From the NCBI RefSeq assembly GCF_013297935.1, contig NZ_JAAFIX010000001.1, forward strand, positions 248,001-312,000: a DNA stretch of 64,000 bases, in the 5' to 3' direction. Made by a program: the position numbers and the translations under genes. The notes beneath the pieces were generated by a model. It saw only the letters and a program-made list of their open reading frames with translations, made no database searches and was not told where the DNA came from. This document shows positions 54,120 through 62,867 of this stretch, piece by piece. How positions within the stretch are numbered: the stretch's first letter is position 1; each line of letters opens with the position of its first letter. This stretch comes from Rhodoferax sp. (GTDB lineage: Bacteria; Pseudomonadota; Gammaproteobacteria; Burkholderiales; Burkholderiaceae_C).

Positions 54120-54920
54120 ATGACGAACCCAAACCCTTCCCTGCCCGAAAACCCCGAAACCCCTGCCACGCCTGAAGAGGCCGCCAAGCCCTTTATGCGC
54201 ACCATCAAAAGCTTTGTCAAACGCGCAGGCCGCATGGGCGGTGGGCAGGAGCGCGCCATGGCCGAGTTGGGGCCGCAATTTCTCTTGCCCTACACACCCT
54301 CTGCTATCAATTTCGAAGCTGTCTTCGCAGGCGCTGTGGGGGCTACCGGCACAAATGATGCGCCAACTCCGGCCCAGCGTCCAGTGGTACTTGAAATCGG
54401 TTTCGGCATGGGTGAAGCCACTGCGCAAATTGCTCTCACGCTGCCGGGCACCAACTTCCTGTGCTGCGAGGTGCATGAGCCGGGTGTGGGCGCGCTGCTC
54501 AAGCGCATCGGTGAGCACAACATTTCCAACATCCGCATTTGCAACCACGACGCGGTGGAGGTCATCGACCACATGCTGCCCCTGGACTGTCTGGATGGTG
54601 TGCACATCTTCTTCCCCGACCCTTGGCATAAAACCAAGCACAACAAGCGCCGCTTGATCCAGAGCCCGCTGGTGGCCAAGCTGGCCGCCCGCTTGAAACC
54701 CGGCGGCTACCTGCACGCCGCCACCGACTGGGAGCCCTATGCCCAGCAGATTCTGGAAGTGCTCAGCGCCGAGCCCAAGCTCAAAAACCGCGCCTTGGCC
54801 TCCCACCCCCAACTGGCCGGCTACGCCCCCAAACCCCACTACCGCCCGCTGACCAAGTTTGAAAACCGGGGCATCAAGCTGGGCCACGGCGTGTGGGACG
54901 TGGTGTTCGAGCGCATTTAA
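54120..54920 (+). CDS. trmB: tRNA (guanine-N7-)-methyltransferase
   Basis: A 266-residue SAM-dependent methyltransferase. The SAM-binding motif is [17 protein letters not shown] and the family signature is [18 protein letters not shown]. The C-terminal motif is [17 protein letters not shown]. It makes m7G46 in tRNA. The start MTNPNPSLP at 54120 gives the usual N-terminal extension. Residues 62-75 ([13 protein letters not shown]) come from sense copy G of the 40-nt element and lie in the loop before the first strand of the methyltransferase fold. Confidence 0.93.
   Translation: MTNPNPSLPENPETPATPEEAAKPFMRTIKSFVKRAGRMGGGQERAMAELGPQFLLPYTPSAINFEAVFAGAVGATGTNDAPTPAQRPVVLEIGFGMGEATAQIALTLPGTNFLCCEVHEPGVGALLKRIGEHNISNIRICNHDAVEVIDHMLPLDCLDGVHIFFPDPWHKTKHNKRRLIQSPLVAKLAARLKPGGYLHAATDWEPYAQQILEVLSAEPKLKNRALASHPQLAGYAPKPHYRPLTKFENRGIKLGHGVWDVVFERI
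54305..54344 (+). repeat. 40-nt dispersed element, copy G (inside trmB, sense)
   Basis: The core runs TATCAATTTC, GAAGCTGTCTTCGCA and GTGGGGGCT, 40 nt, preceded by CTGC. It is read in the same phase as copies A and E. Confidence 0.75.
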
Positions 54921-54936
54921 GCGCCGGTAAAGCCGC

Positions 54937-55851
54937 GTGCAAGCGCCCGCCCACCAGGTGTCGCCCGCCCGGCAAGGGGTACGTCCCAGCTGCGTGGTGG
55001 TGCAGGCCCACAGCGGCGCCACCCTGCTGGAGTTTTTATGCCAGCGCTTTACGGCCGTGCCTGCGGCCACCTGGCAGGCCCGACTGGAGGCCGGCGACAT
55101 CACTGACGCGCAGGGCCTGACCGCACGCGCCACTGATGCGGCCACACCGGGCCGGCGCTTGTATTACTTTCGCGATGTGCCGGACGAGACGCCCATTCCA
55201 TTCACCGAAACCGTGCTCTGGCACGACGCCCACTTGCTGGTCGTCGACAAGCCGCACTTTCTGCCCGTGGTGCCCAGCGGCAAACATGTGCGCGAAACCC
55301 TGCTGGCACGCCTGCAACACCGGTTGGCATTGCCGGAGCTGTCGCCCATCCACCGCATTGACAAAGACACAGCTGGCTTGGTCATGTTCTCAGTGCAGGC
55401 CGCCAGCCGCAATGCCTACCAGGCCCTGTTCCGCGACCGGCTGGTGCAAAAAACTTATGAGTGCATCGCCCCGTGGAACCCCGATCTGCCGTGGCCGCTG
55501 CACCGCGAAAGCCGCATCGGCGACGCTGAGCATTTCATGCAACAAGCCGAGGTGCCCGGTGCGGTAAACGCCATCACCGACATCGCCCCGCTGGAGGTGC
55601 ACGGTGCCTGGGCTCGCTACCAGCTGCGCCCGCTCACCGGCCAGCGTCACCAGCTGCGCGTGCACATGCACGCACTGGGCCTGCCGCTGCTGCATGACGG
55701 CATTTACCCGGTGCTCACCCCCGAAGGCGCCAACGACTACCGCCGCCCGCTGCAACTGCTGGCCCGCAGCCTCGCCTTCACCGACCCGCTGAGCGGCGCC
55801 CACCGCAGCTTTGAGAGCCAGCGCACCTTGCTCGCGATGGAAAATTTTTAA
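54937..55851 (+). CDS. RluA-family pseudouridine synthase
   Basis: A 304-residue protein with a GTG start at 54937. The catalytic motif is HRIDKDTAGLVMF, with Asp as nucleophile (usually HRLDRDT). Further landmarks are LLVVDKPHFLPVVPSG and LRPLTGQRHQLRVHMHALG. It isomerises uridine in rRNA or tRNA; the position is uncertain. It follows trmB by 16 bp, so the two RNA-modification genes are probably cotranscribed. Element copy H lies between it and the convergent HD-GYP gene. Confidence 0.9.
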   Translation: MQAPAHQVSPARQGVRPSCVVVQAHSGATLLEFLCQRFTAVPAATWQARLEAGDITDAQGLTARATDAATPGRRLYYFRDVPDETPIPFTETVLWHDAHLLVVDKPHFLPVVPSGKHVRETLLARLQHRLALPELSPIHRIDKDTAGLVMFSVQAASRNAYQALFRDRLVQKTYECIAPWNPDLPWPLHRESRIGDAEHFMQQAEVPGAVNAITDIAPLEVHGAWARYQLRPLTGQRHQLRVHMHALGLPLLHDGIYPVLTPEGANDYRRPLQLLARSLAFTDPLSGAHRSFESQRTLLAMENF

Positions 55852-55864
55852 GAAATAGGCCGCT

Positions 55865-55904
55865 AGCCCCTTGATATATTGGGTACCCAGCTATAGAAAC
55901 AATA
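55865..55904 (-). repeat. 40-nt dispersed element, copy H (intergenic)
   Basis: On the minus strand the core runs TATTGTTTC, ATAGCTGGGTACCCA and AAGGGGCT, then AGCGGCC. It lies in the convergent gap between the pseudouridine synthase and HD-GYP genes. Confidence 0.75.
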
Positions 55905-55910
55905 GCGGAT

Positions 55911-58823
55911 TCAGGCTGAAGCAGACGGCAGCAAGGCTTCGATGGCGGCTACATCCACTGCATCACACTGGGCGGCTTGCATAAATTGCTCGGCAAAAGT
56001 ACGCCACACACCGCTGTGCAAAAAGTAGCGGAACAAAGTCGCATCGATATGCTGGTCCTTCGCCATGAAGGCCATGATGCGCAAGGACTCCGAGAGCGTT
56101 TTGGCACTCTTGTAGGGCCGGTCGGCCGCAGTCAGGGCTTCAAAGATATCGGCAATCGCCATCACCCGATCCGGCAGGGTGAGCTGCCCGGCCGAGAGTT
56201 TGCGCGGGTAGCCCTGGCCATCCATCTTCTCGTGGTGATTGGCTGCGATATCCGGCACGCGTGCGAGGTGCTTGGGCCACGGCAGGCTGCGCAGCATGAG
56301 CAGGGTTTGGACAATGTGATCGTTGATCTTGAAACGGTCTTCCTCGGTCAGCGTGCCACGGCGGATTCCCAAGTTGTAGAGCTCGCCCATGTTCTGCGCA
56401 TGCGCCGGTAGGCGCATGTCAAAGCCATGGGTGTTGGCCGGGTTGTCTTTCTCCACCGCCGGGGTGCGCGCGCCCCAGGCCACGAGGTGCTCTGGCCCGT
56501 CACTCAGCAGACGCTCAGGTGCCGGTAGCTCGCTCCCGGCGGCCCCCATGCGCCGCAGCTCCTCACCCGAGAGACCCGCGCGCTTGTCGAAATGGCGTAC
56601 CCACACGGTTTCGCTGATCTGACGCAAACGGGCTAGGTCCGCATCGGCCATGAACTCGCCCCCCAGATTGCAACGCGCCACGAAGGCAAAATCGTCCAAC
56701 AACTGCGCGCGCGTGGTCTCCAACACCCGGGCCGCATGAGCCTCATCCGCCCCCGCGAGCACCGACTGCAGTGACGAAATCTCCGCATCACGCCACAACA
56801 CTTCAAAGCGCATGCGCACCTCGTGAATGCGGTTGTAAATCACCTCCAGCTTGGTCGCTTTATCGATGATGTGCTCGGGGCTGGTAACTTTTCCGCAGTC
56901 ATGCAACCACGCGGCAAGGTGGAATTCGTACCGCTGCTCTTCGTCGAGCACAAAGCTGGCATACGGGCCGTCCTGCTCGGCAGCCAACCGGTCCACCAGC
57001 ATGCCGGCGAGCCGCGGCACCCGCTCGCAGTGCCCTCCGGTGTAGGGGCTTTTGGCGTCAATGGCATTGGCCATCAGGCGGATGATGGCGTCGAGCAATT
57101 CCTTTTGCGATGCCAACAGTTGCCGTGTCTCAATGGCCACCGCCAGACTGCCCGAGAGCTTGCGCACGAAGTCGGTAAACGCGGGTGCGGCGTGTCGTGT
57201 GTCGCCTGCGTGCTGCACGACGAGCAGGCCTTCCAACCCGCCATTGCGACCCCGCAACTCTTGCTGAAAGACGGCGCCGCCTGAGGCCACAGGGCGCGAA
57301 GTTCCATCGGGGCTTTGACCCGGCACATAGTCCATCGACTCTTGCGCAAACCCGTCTACCGCGGCGGTGCGGGCTGCACATTCCATGCGCCCGGTGCAGG
57401 CGTCCCACAAGTACACGGCGCCACCACTGCAGCGGGTGGCATGCACCAACTGATCCAGCACGCCAGACAGCATGGCCTCCATCTGGCGCTCGGTACCCAT
57501 GGTGTGGCTCAGGTTTAAGAAGGTCTGAATAGTCTCGCCAGTGTCCTTCAAGGCGGCAGCCAGCCGGTTCACCTCCAGCACCCAGCTGTGTTGCTCCGGT
57601 CCGTCCTGAAAATCAAAGCCCACCATGCGCGCAGACTTGTGGGTCAGTTGGTCCAGGCTGCGCCCTATGGTGGCCCCGACCAGCCAGCCCACCGGCAACA
57701 AGGCTAGCACCAGCATCAAAATCAAAATCCCCAGCTTGCGACGCTTCTGACGTAAATCGCCCAGCAGATCGTCACTGGGCGCCGTGATCAGCAGACGGTG
57801 CACTTCACCATGCCAACCCTCAAAAGGCAGTACGACCCCTAGCCACTCCTGGCCCTCCACATCAAACAGCGCCACATCGCCATGGGGGGGCTGCAGGTCG
57901 AACAAGGCCGCTAACGCAGGCACTCCGATGGCATTGACGCCCGCAAACGTGAGCTGATCCCCCTCCTGGCGCACTACTTTGCCCATCTCAGGGTAGACCA
58001 GGACGGTGCCGGCTTGGTCTACCAATGCCAGCTCAGCGTGAGGCGACATGCGCAGGCTTTCCATGCCTTTTGCCAAGTCATCCAAGACCACATCAATACC
58101 CAGCACTACATCAGCGGCCGGGCTGCCCCGGCTCATGGTCAGGCCAATCTGGCGGCTGGAGAAGAAAACATACGGCAAGGACGTCTGGGTGGTGGAGCTG
58201 TTGATCGCTTCCTTGAACCAGCCGCGGGTGCGCGGATCGAACTGGTAGTCAGGCATAGGGCGGCGCTGCACTAGTTTCAACGAGGCTGTATAGAACAGAT
58301 ACTCACCCTGCACCTGCCCCGACCTGGTGCGCTGCACACTCTGCACCAGGAAATTGGACATGGGGGGGGCCTGGAAGCGTGCCCGCACTTGGGGTGCATC
58401 CAAGGGCCTGACCATGAAAAAATCCCCGCTCGCATAACCTGCATAGATCGCCGAAGTCAGTGGGTTGCTGGTTAACACCTCCACCATGGTCGGCAAGCGC
58501 TCCAGCCTCTGCTCCAAGTTGCTTGCCGTGGTGAGTGAACTGGTTGACAGCAGATTCAACGTGACCTGGGCGGGCTCTAGCAAGCGATACGACTTTTCAG
58601 TGATCAGCTTGCCTGCATCGGCTGCACTTCTGGACGCGGTATCGAGCAAGCTCTGACGTGCACCTTGCCACCCCACCGCGATGATCAGCGCCGCCAAAAT
58701 CAACATCGACAACACCACTGCGGAAGCAATGGACAAGCGTATGGGCCAGCCTCCCGGCATGCGCCCAAGCGCTGATTCAGATATCCGGGTGGTCCCGGAC
58801 TGCGTAGTTATAGAGTCCCGCAT
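55911..58823 (-). CDS. Membrane sensor with GAF-like and HD-GYP domains
   Basis: A 970-residue protein. Membrane segments near residues 27-50 (SIASAVVLSMLILAALIIAV) and 360-385 (GILILMLVLALLPVGWLVGA) enclose a periplasmic sensor of the dCache type (FDPRTRGWFKEAINS is typical). A HAMP-like linker, a GAF-like domain (about 440-570) and a C-terminal HD-GYP domain follow. The last has HDCGK and HHEKMDGQGYPRKL intact, plus an unusually long insert between them (about residues 640-800). It probably breaks down cyclic-di-GMP in response to an extracellular ligand. It is transcribed alone. Confidence 0.88.
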   Translation of the reverse strand: MRDSITTQSGTTRISESALGRMPGGWPIRLSIASAVVLSMLILAALIIAVGWQGARQSLLDTASRSAADAGKLITEKSYRLLEPAQVTLNLLSTSSLTTASNLEQRLERLPTMVEVLTSNPLTSAIYAGYASGDFFMVRPLDAPQVRARFQAPPMSNFLVQSVQRTRSGQVQGEYLFYTASLKLVQRRPMPDYQFDPRTRGWFKEAINSSTTQTSLPYVFFSSRQIGLTMSRGSPAADVVLGIDVVLDDLAKGMESLRMSPHAELALVDQAGTVLVYPEMGKVVRQEGDQLTFAGVNAIGVPALAALFDLQPPHGDVALFDVEGQEWLGVVLPFEGWHGEVHRLLITAPSDDLLGDLRQKRRKLGILILMLVLALLPVGWLVGATIGRSLDQLTHKSARMVGFDFQDGPEQHSWVLEVNRLAAALKDTGETIQTFLNLSHTMGTERQMEAMLSGVLDQLVHATRCSGGAVYLWDACTGRMECAARTAAVDGFAQESMDYVPGQSPDGTSRPVASGGAVFQQELRGRNGGLEGLLVVQHAGDTRHAAPAFTDFVRKLSGSLAVAIETRQLLASQKELLDAIIRLMANAIDAKSPYTGGHCERVPRLAGMLVDRLAAEQDGPYASFVLDEEQRYEFHLAAWLHDCGKVTSPEHIIDKATKLEVIYNRIHEVRMRFEVLWRDAEISSLQSVLAGADEAHAARVLETTRAQLLDDFAFVARCNLGGEFMADADLARLRQISETVWVRHFDKRAGLSGEELRRMGAAGSELPAPERLLSDGPEHLVAWGARTPAVEKDNPANTHGFDMRLPAHAQNMGELYNLGIRRGTLTEEDRFKINDHIVQTLLMLRSLPWPKHLARVPDIAANHHEKMDGQGYPRKLSAGQLTLPDRVMAIADIFEALTAADRPYKSAKTLSESLRIMAFMAKDQHIDATLFRYFLHSGVWRTFAEQFMQAAQCDAVDVAAIEALLPSASA

Positions 58824-58860
58824 GATTCCCCCGGCTCGCTGTTATTGAGCAAGGGTAAAT

Positions 58861-58877
58861 CATTTGTAAAACAAATG
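58861..58877. promoter_or_regulatory. Palindrome upstream of the HD-GYP sensor gene
   Basis: CATTTGT-AAA-ACAAATG is a perfect 7-bp inverted repeat, 38 bp upstream of the HD-GYP start codon and 22 bp after the rhomboid stop codon. It could be an operator or a short stem; no T run marks it as a terminator. Confidence 0.35.
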
Positions 58878-58898
58878 CTTACGTTTAAACGGTACGCG

Positions 58899-59966
58899 CT
58901 ACTCGGGTGCCGGCTCTGCGGGAGCGATTCCCCGGCGCAAGGCCTCGGCCTGCTGGCGGGCCGCTTGCGCTTTGTGGGCGGCAAGCGCCTGAAGCGCGTT
59001 CAAAGCCGCTGCCGAGGGCGCAGCGCCGCTCGGGGTGGCTAGCATCAGCGCCTCGAAACTCTGTTGATAGGGTTGCGCCACCTCGGTCTCCATGCGCCCA
59101 GCGACCGACTCAAACGACTCCCCGCTGCTGTGCGCCCCGCGCAACAGCGCGGACCAGCGCCCCGAGAGGTGCTCATCGTCGAGCATGAAGCGCTGCATCG
59201 TGGCGCGCGCTTTCAGCTCTTCGCCCAGCCGGTAGGCCGGCTCCGGCAAAGCCCATACGAGCGCGCACAGCGCCAGCACCAGGCCAGCGACCGCAACTGC
59301 CGGCCGGACTCCGCGCACCGGGCTGCCCGCTTGCCACGGCCGCAGCAACACACCGGCCCACAACATGCCCGCGATGAAGCCACCGCCATGGGCGGAGTTG
59401 TCGATACCCGGCATGAACCAGCCCAGCCCCAGCATCAAACCTGAAAACGCCAGGGCACCCCCGAACAGCCAGCGGAACTCACCCGGCTCCACCTGCCGGC
59501 GCTCTGTCCACAAAAACACCAGCAATGCGCCATAGAGCCCGAACACCGCACCCGAGGCCCCCCCCGACACCGCGCGGTTGCCCTGCACCACGAGCGACAA
59601 CAGGTTGCCGCCCACACCGGCCCCCAGGTACAGAAGCGCAAAGCGCCAGCGGCCCAGCAATTGCTCTAACAGGCGCCCGATATCCCACAGCGCCCACATA
59701 TTGAGCAGCAAGTGCCAAACACCAAAGTGAATGAACATGGCGCTGCCTAAACGCCACCACTGCCCGTCTTGCGTCGCCGGCGCGAAGTTGGCGCCCCAGT
59801 CCAGTTGCACCCCATGGGTCGCATGCCACCAGCCCCCGCCAGCCAGCGCCAGTGCCACAAACACGGCCAGGTTAAGCGCCACCAAGCCCACTGTGCCCGG
59901 CACCTGAGCCGCAGGCGCGCGCATCAGCTCGGTCAATGCCGGAGGTGTGGTTGGCTGTGTTGTCAT
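58899..59966 (-). CDS. Rhomboid-family intramembrane serine protease
   Basis: A 355-residue membrane protein starting MTTQPTTPPAL at 59966. The rhomboid core has six or seven helices: the WRLGSAMFIHFGVWHLLLNM region with its HxxxN, the catalytic Ser138 in GGASGAVFGLYG and the catalytic His193 in NSAHGGGFIAG. The last 130 residues are a soluble extension rich in Ala/Gln (AAHKAQAARQQAEALRRG). It cleaves membrane proteins within the bilayer; its target is unknown. It lies 5 bp downstream of the TIGR03790 gene in the same operon. Confidence 0.92.
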   Translation of the reverse strand: MTTQPTTPPALTELMRAPAAQVPGTVGLVALNLAVFVALALAGGGWWHATHGVQLDWGANFAPATQDGQWWRLGSAMFIHFGVWHLLLNMWALWDIGRLLEQLLGRWRFALLYLGAGVGGNLLSLVVQGNRAVSGGASGAVFGLYGALLVFLWTERRQVEPGEFRWLFGGALAFSGLMLGLGWFMPGIDNSAHGGGFIAGMLWAGVLLRPWQAGSPVRGVRPAVAVAGLVLALCALVWALPEPAYRLGEELKARATMQRFMLDDEHLSGRWSALLRGAHSSGESFESVAGRMETEVAQPYQQSFEALMLATPSGAAPSAAALNALQALAAHKAQAARQQAEALRRGIAPAEPAPE

Positions 59967-59971
59967 TCGCT

Positions 59972-61096
59972 TTATCGACCGAAGGGCGCCGCCAAAGGTT
60001 CCCCGACCACCACGCCTTGGGCGGGCCAGGCCACGCTGCGCCAGTAGGCCTCTAGCGCGGTGGCGCCTTGCAGGTAGTGGAGCATCAGCACCTGCGGGTG
60101 CGGAAACTTTTGCCAGTGGTTGCAGGGTTCGCTCACGCTGCCGTAGCTGGCGGTGGCACCGGCCTCCAGCCACTCGAGCGCGGTCATCTGGCCCGAAGTG
60201 TTGAGCAACTGCCCGCCAAACGAGGTGAGGTGGTCGGCCAGCGCACCGGGCAGCCAGTCGATGGTGGCGGGGCTATCCATGCGCACGGTGCCGGTTTGCA
60301 AGAGCACCACCCGCGCAGGCAGCGCGGCCGTGCTGTCCTGCACCCGGAGCTGCGCGCCCAGCGGCAACATCGGGTCGAGTTGGCCTGTTGCAGGCACTGG
60401 TGGGTACCAGGCTGCACGCACATTGCGGGCCGCGTCGGTGGTGCGCAGCAGCACCATGCTGGCGGGCGGCACACCGCGCTTACCTAGCTGCCGGTCGGCG
60501 GCAATGCCCCGGTCAATCAGCGCCATAGCACTCGCCACCGTGCGCCCCGCCAGCAACATGCTGGGGCGCACCCCGAAATCTGTAAACGGACGGGTGCTGG
60601 CCTGGTTAAACAGCACCGACGGCCGGCTGGGCGCACAGGTCTGGCTGCACAACTCTGGCTGGTGCCCCAGGCTCAGTGCAGCGGTAATGGCATTGCACTC
60701 CACCGCATACGGCTGGGCCCAGGCCAGTGCCAAGGCTTGCACCTGCGGACCCATGGCGGCTTTGACTTGGGCATTAAGCACCTCGAACTCGGCGGCAGTG
60801 AGCACCGGGCGCACCGGCAAGGCCACGCGCAGCACTTGCTCCGGCGGAATGCCGCGTTGTTGCACGTAATACTCCCCCACGGCCACCGACGCGGGGTCGC
60901 TGCTGTTGATCACTACGCCCAAGTCCGAGGCCACCAGGTGCCCTTGAATGCGCGGCACATTCACCCACGCCGGCTTGGCCGGTGCAAGGGTCTGCGCCCC
61001 ACTGAGCGCCGACCAGACCAGCAAGCCCAGGGCGGCCAGTGCGCGCCTGCCAGCCCATGCAGGCAGCAAGCGATGCGGCTTATGCCAACTCGGCAT
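59972..61096 (-). CDS. TIGR03790 family exported protein
   Basis: A 374-residue protein with an N-terminal signal peptide (RRALAALGLLVWSALSGAQT). The mature start HLVASDLGVVINSSDPASVA, followed by VGEYYVQQRGIP, matches what I recall of the TIGR03790 family, whose function is not established. No catalytic motif is evident. Its start overlaps the pabB-pabC gene by 17 bp, so it is translationally linked to it, and rhomboid follows 5 bp later. Confidence 0.8.
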   Translation of the reverse strand: MPSWHKPHRLLPAWAGRRALAALGLLVWSALSGAQTLAPAKPAWVNVPRIQGHLVASDLGVVINSSDPASVAVGEYYVQQRGIPPEQVLRVALPVRPVLTAAEFEVLNAQVKAAMGPQVQALALAWAQPYAVECNAITAALSLGHQPELCSQTCAPSRPSVLFNQASTRPFTDFGVRPSMLLAGRTVASAMALIDRGIAADRQLGKRGVPPASMVLLRTTDAARNVRAAWYPPVPATGQLDPMLPLGAQLRVQDSTAALPARVVLLQTGTVRMDSPATIDWLPGALADHLTSFGGQLLNTSGQMTALEWLEAGATASYGSVSEPCNHWQKFPHPQVLMLHYLQGATALEAYWRSVAWPAQGVVVGEPLAAPFGR

Positions 61097-62831
61097 CCAG
61101 CCAACCCCGCAGGCTGTTGATAAAGGCCACCGCCTGCACCTGTGGCCACTGCGCCGCCGTCACGACCTGCTCCACCACCCGGCCTTGGGCCAGTGCCACT
61201 GCACGGCCAACACCGGGCAGCAAACCGCAGTGCAGCGGAGGCGTGACCCAGCGGCCTGCCAGCAGCAGGGCGATGTTGCCCCGGGTGCACTCGGTGATTT
61301 CACCCTCGGGGTTGAACAGCACGGTGTCGAACACCGCGGCGTCTGTGGGGGTGAACGCGTCGTAATGGGCGCGCCGCGTGGTTTTAAAGCGCACAAACTC
61401 GCCGTGGGCTTCGTCCAGCGGGCGGGTCGCCAGCTGCAGGCGCACCGGCTCGGGCGTGGGGGCAAGGGCAAACGCCTGGGCTGTGAAGCGGCCATCCAGC
61501 TGCAACAGCAGGCGCACGCGCCATGCGCCGCCGGGGTGGGCCGCGCTTACCTCAGCCAGTGCCTGCAAGGCAGCGGCCTCGCTCCAGCCCCAGCCGAAGT
61601 GCGCTGCCGCAGCCGCCATGCGCTGCAAGTGCAAGGCCTGGTGCCGCACCACGCCGTCCACCAAAGCCAATGTTTCGAGCAACTCAAAGGGCTGGCTGGC
61701 GCGCTCCAGAAACATGCGTTTGCTGGCCCACTCCTGCCACTCGCCTTCGGCCTGCGCGTCAAAGGTAATGCCGCTGCCAATGCCGCAGCACGCGGTGTCG
61801 CCCCGCACTGTGACCGTGCGGATAGGCACATTGAAGGTCGCATGGCCCCCCGGCCGCACCACACCCACCGCGCCGCAATACACGCCGCGGGCATCAGGCT
61901 CCAGCGCTGTGATCTGGCGCATGGCCTGCACCTTGGGCGCACCGGTCACCGAGCCGCACGGAAACAGGGCAGCAAACACGTCCCACAAGCTGGTACCCAC
62001 GCGGGTGGTGGCCACCACGTCGGAGGTCATTTGCCACACCGTGGGTAGCGCTTCCAGGTGGAACAAGTGGGGCACCTTCACGCTGAAAGGCTCCGCCACG
62101 CGCGAGAGGTCGTTGCGGATCAAATCCACAATCATCACGTTCTCGGCCTGCTCTTTGGGGGTGCTGCGCAAGCGCTCGGCGTTGGCGCTGTCTTCGTCAG
62201 GGGTGGCGCCACGAGCGGCGGTGCCTTTCATGGGGCGGCCCAGAATCTGGTGGCCGTCCCAGTCAAAAAACAGCTCGGGCGACACCGAGAGCACCTGCTC
62301 GTCGCCGGTGTCGATAAAAGCGCCATAGCCCCGGGGCTGCGAACGCCGCAGTGCCGAAAAGTAGGCCCAGGCACTGCCCGTGACCGACGATGCAAAAGGC
62401 GCCTCCAGCTGGGCGGTGTAGTTGAGCTGGTAAAAATCGCCCGCCGCAATAGCCGCGTGGATGCGGGCCATGTTGGCGTCAAACGTGTCCCGCTGGATGC
62501 GCGGAGTCCAAGTCACCTGGGGCTCTGCGGCCAGTGACGGCGCGGTGCTCTCGGCCAAGGGCTGCGCATGCACCCCGAACCACACCAGGGGCCCCTCGGC
62601 CGGGTGCACTTGCAAGGCAGCATCGAAAGCCGGCGCCGCCTCGTAGCGCACATAACCCACACACCACAAGCCCTGGCGGCTGAGGGCGTCCACTTGCTGC
62701 AGGACTGGCTTGACTTCGTCCAACGTGCGGGCCACCAGCACCTGTTGCGGCTCGCCGAACGCGTGGCGCGTGGCGGCCCGGCCAGGGTGGTGGGGGTCCG
62801 CAAACTCCAGCAGCGCGCGGGGAATCGTCAT
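61080..62831 (-). CDS. pabB: Aminodeoxychorismate synthase component I fused to 4-amino-4-deoxychorismate lyase (PabB-PabC)
   Basis: A 583-residue fusion. Residues 1-360 are the chorismate-binding PabB part: FYQLNYTAQLEA, SPELFFDWDGHQILGRPMKG, LIRNDLSRVAEPFSVKV and PCGSVTGAPKVQAM. Residues about 370-583 are a fold-type IV PLP enzyme, PabC, with the Lys in VRFKTTRRAHYDAF and ECTRGNIALLLAGRW. Together they convert chorismate (with a PabA glutaminase, not in the window) to 4-aminobenzoate for folate. The ATG at 62831 is used; a TTG lies two codons earlier. Confidence 0.94.
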   Translation of the reverse strand: MTIPRALLEFADPHHPGRAATRHAFGEPQQVLVARTLDEVKPVLQQVDALSRQGLWCVGYVRYEAAPAFDAALQVHPAEGPLVWFGVHAQPLAESTAPSLAAEPQVTWTPRIQRDTFDANMARIHAAIAAGDFYQLNYTAQLEAPFASSVTGSAWAYFSALRRSQPRGYGAFIDTGDEQVLSVSPELFFDWDGHQILGRPMKGTAARGATPDEDSANAERLRSTPKEQAENVMIVDLIRNDLSRVAEPFSVKVPHLFHLEALPTVWQMTSDVVATTRVGTSLWDVFAALFPCGSVTGAPKVQAMRQITALEPDARGVYCGAVGVVRPGGHATFNVPIRTVTVRGDTACCGIGSGITFDAQAEGEWQEWASKRMFLERASQPFELLETLALVDGVVRHQALHLQRMAAAAAHFGWGWSEAAALQALAEVSAAHPGGAWRVRLLLQLDGRFTAQAFALAPTPEPVRLQLATRPLDEAHGEFVRFKTTRRAHYDAFTPTDAAVFDTVLFNPEGEITECTRGNIALLLAGRWVTPPLHCGLLPGVGRAVALAQGRVVEQVVTAAQWPQVQAVAFINSLRGWLDAELA

Positions 62832-62867
62832 AGGCAAGGATGGCTCAGGGGCTCGGTGGGTTCAGGC

